Part shown: in pieces, positions 60,568-64,000 of the stretch | Layout of the letters: every line of letters starts with the position of its first letter | How positions within the stretch are numbered: position 1 is the stretch's first letter | NCBI GenBank assembly: GCA_022822365.1 | Contig: JAJEBV010000001.1 | Span: 62,001-126,000 of the forward strand | Source: Thermoanaerobaculia bacterium | GTDB lineage: Bacteria; Acidobacteriota; Thermoanaerobaculia; Multivoradales; Multivoraceae | DNA length: 64,000 nucleotides | Reading direction: 5' to 3' | The notes under the pieces: generated by a model | Database searches by the model: none | Told to the model about the DNA's origin: nothing | What the model saw: the letters and a program-made list of their open reading frames with translations, nothing else | Program-made: the position numbers and the translations under genes

Positions 60568-61119
60568 TCAGCCGGCCGCGGACGCGAGCGCCTCCTCGAT
60601 CGCGTTGCGCACCACGCTGGCTCCGGTGATTCCGATCGAGATGTAGGAGAGGTCGCCCCGCGGGTCCAGCACCAGGAGGGTCGGCAGAGCGTAGAGTCCG
60701 GCCGCGCCCATCACCTCTTCGTCGGGGTCCAGCAGCACCGGGTAGCTGAACGGGGTCTTCTCGACGTATCCGCGGACCGTTTCCAGGTCCTCCCCGCTGT
60801 TCAGGGCGAGGAAGGACACACCCCGGCCGGCGTACTCCTCGCGCAGCCGCTCGAGGATCTCCGCCTGGACGACGCAGGGCTTGCACCAGCTCGCCCACAT
60901 GTCGACCACCACGACGTCGCCCCGCAGGTCCGGCGGACCCAGCCGCGATCCGTCCAGCGTGGCCAACTGGAAACTGCTCAGGATCGGATCGAGTTCCGAC
61001 ACGTCCGGCGGCTCGCCACCCGCGACGATGCTCGACACGAGGAAGCCGAACACCGCCACCATGACCGCCCCGGCCACGCCCAGGCCGACCAGCAGGCCGA
61101 CCGCCAAACGCCTCCTCAT
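60568..61119 (-). CDS. TlpA-like thioredoxin-family protein
   Basis: N-terminal TM; VVVDMWASWCKPCVVQAEILERLREEYAGRGVSFLAL. Confidence 0.9.
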   Translation of the reverse strand: MRRRLAVGLLVGLGVAGAVMVAVFGFLVSSIVAGGEPPDVSELDPILSSFQLATLDGSRLGPPDLRGDVVVVDMWASWCKPCVVQAEILERLREEYAGRGVSFLALNSGEDLETVRGYVEKTPFSYPVLLDPDEEVMGAAGLYALPTLLVLDPRGDLSYISIGITGASVVRNAIEEALASAAG

Positions 61120-61154
61120 GCCGGCAGACTAGCAGCCTGAGGCAGGAATGCGCG

Positions 61155-63953
<2,799 letters not shown>

Positions 63954-64000
63954 CTGCCGGCCGCCGGCTTGCGCCGCCTCCAGAACCCTGCCCTGACCGC

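Overview
High-GC bacterial chromosomal window, densely coded on both strands. Tandem 'LCL..SR[YF]EV.VDW' C-terminal domains and several gene families hint at Acidobacteriota, but that is inference only. The backbone is housekeeping: ffh, an MMPL transporter, pgsA, alaS, recX, rsmE, dnaJ-grpE-hrcA, nrdR, lon, thiL, aroA, an lpxH-like gene, mrp, a plsC-like gene, an mlaE/F/D-like operon, folE, a TrmA/RlmD-type methyltransferase, a TlpA-like thioredoxin and a B12-dependent RNR. It also carries a tripartite RND efflux operon, recD2, galK, a GH20 hexosaminidase and a MamK-like actin. The most notable observations are: (1) an unlisted SelW/Rdx-type selenoprotein gene at 58142-58369, with a CxxU motif encoded by in-frame TGA and a 9-bp bSECIS-like hairpin 13 nt downstream; (2) a putative three-gene conflict-type operon at 28495-30199, comprising a SLATT-like 2TM protein, an ATGA-coupled Pro/Lys-rich 44-aa micro-ORF and a possible DisA_N/DAC-like sensor; its last gene is cut by an IS3-family element that lacks a target duplication and appears to sit on a deletion junction; (3) alaS interrupted by a single in-frame TGA, with frame and length otherwise intact; (4) a MamK-like actin without magnetosome neighbours; (5) a protein with three MerR-like HTH units joined by histone-H1-like linkers; (6) a 32-nt palindromic repeat present identically at two distant intergenic sites. 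No CRISPR array, rRNA or tRNA was recognised by eye. Function calls rest on motif recall, not database searches.
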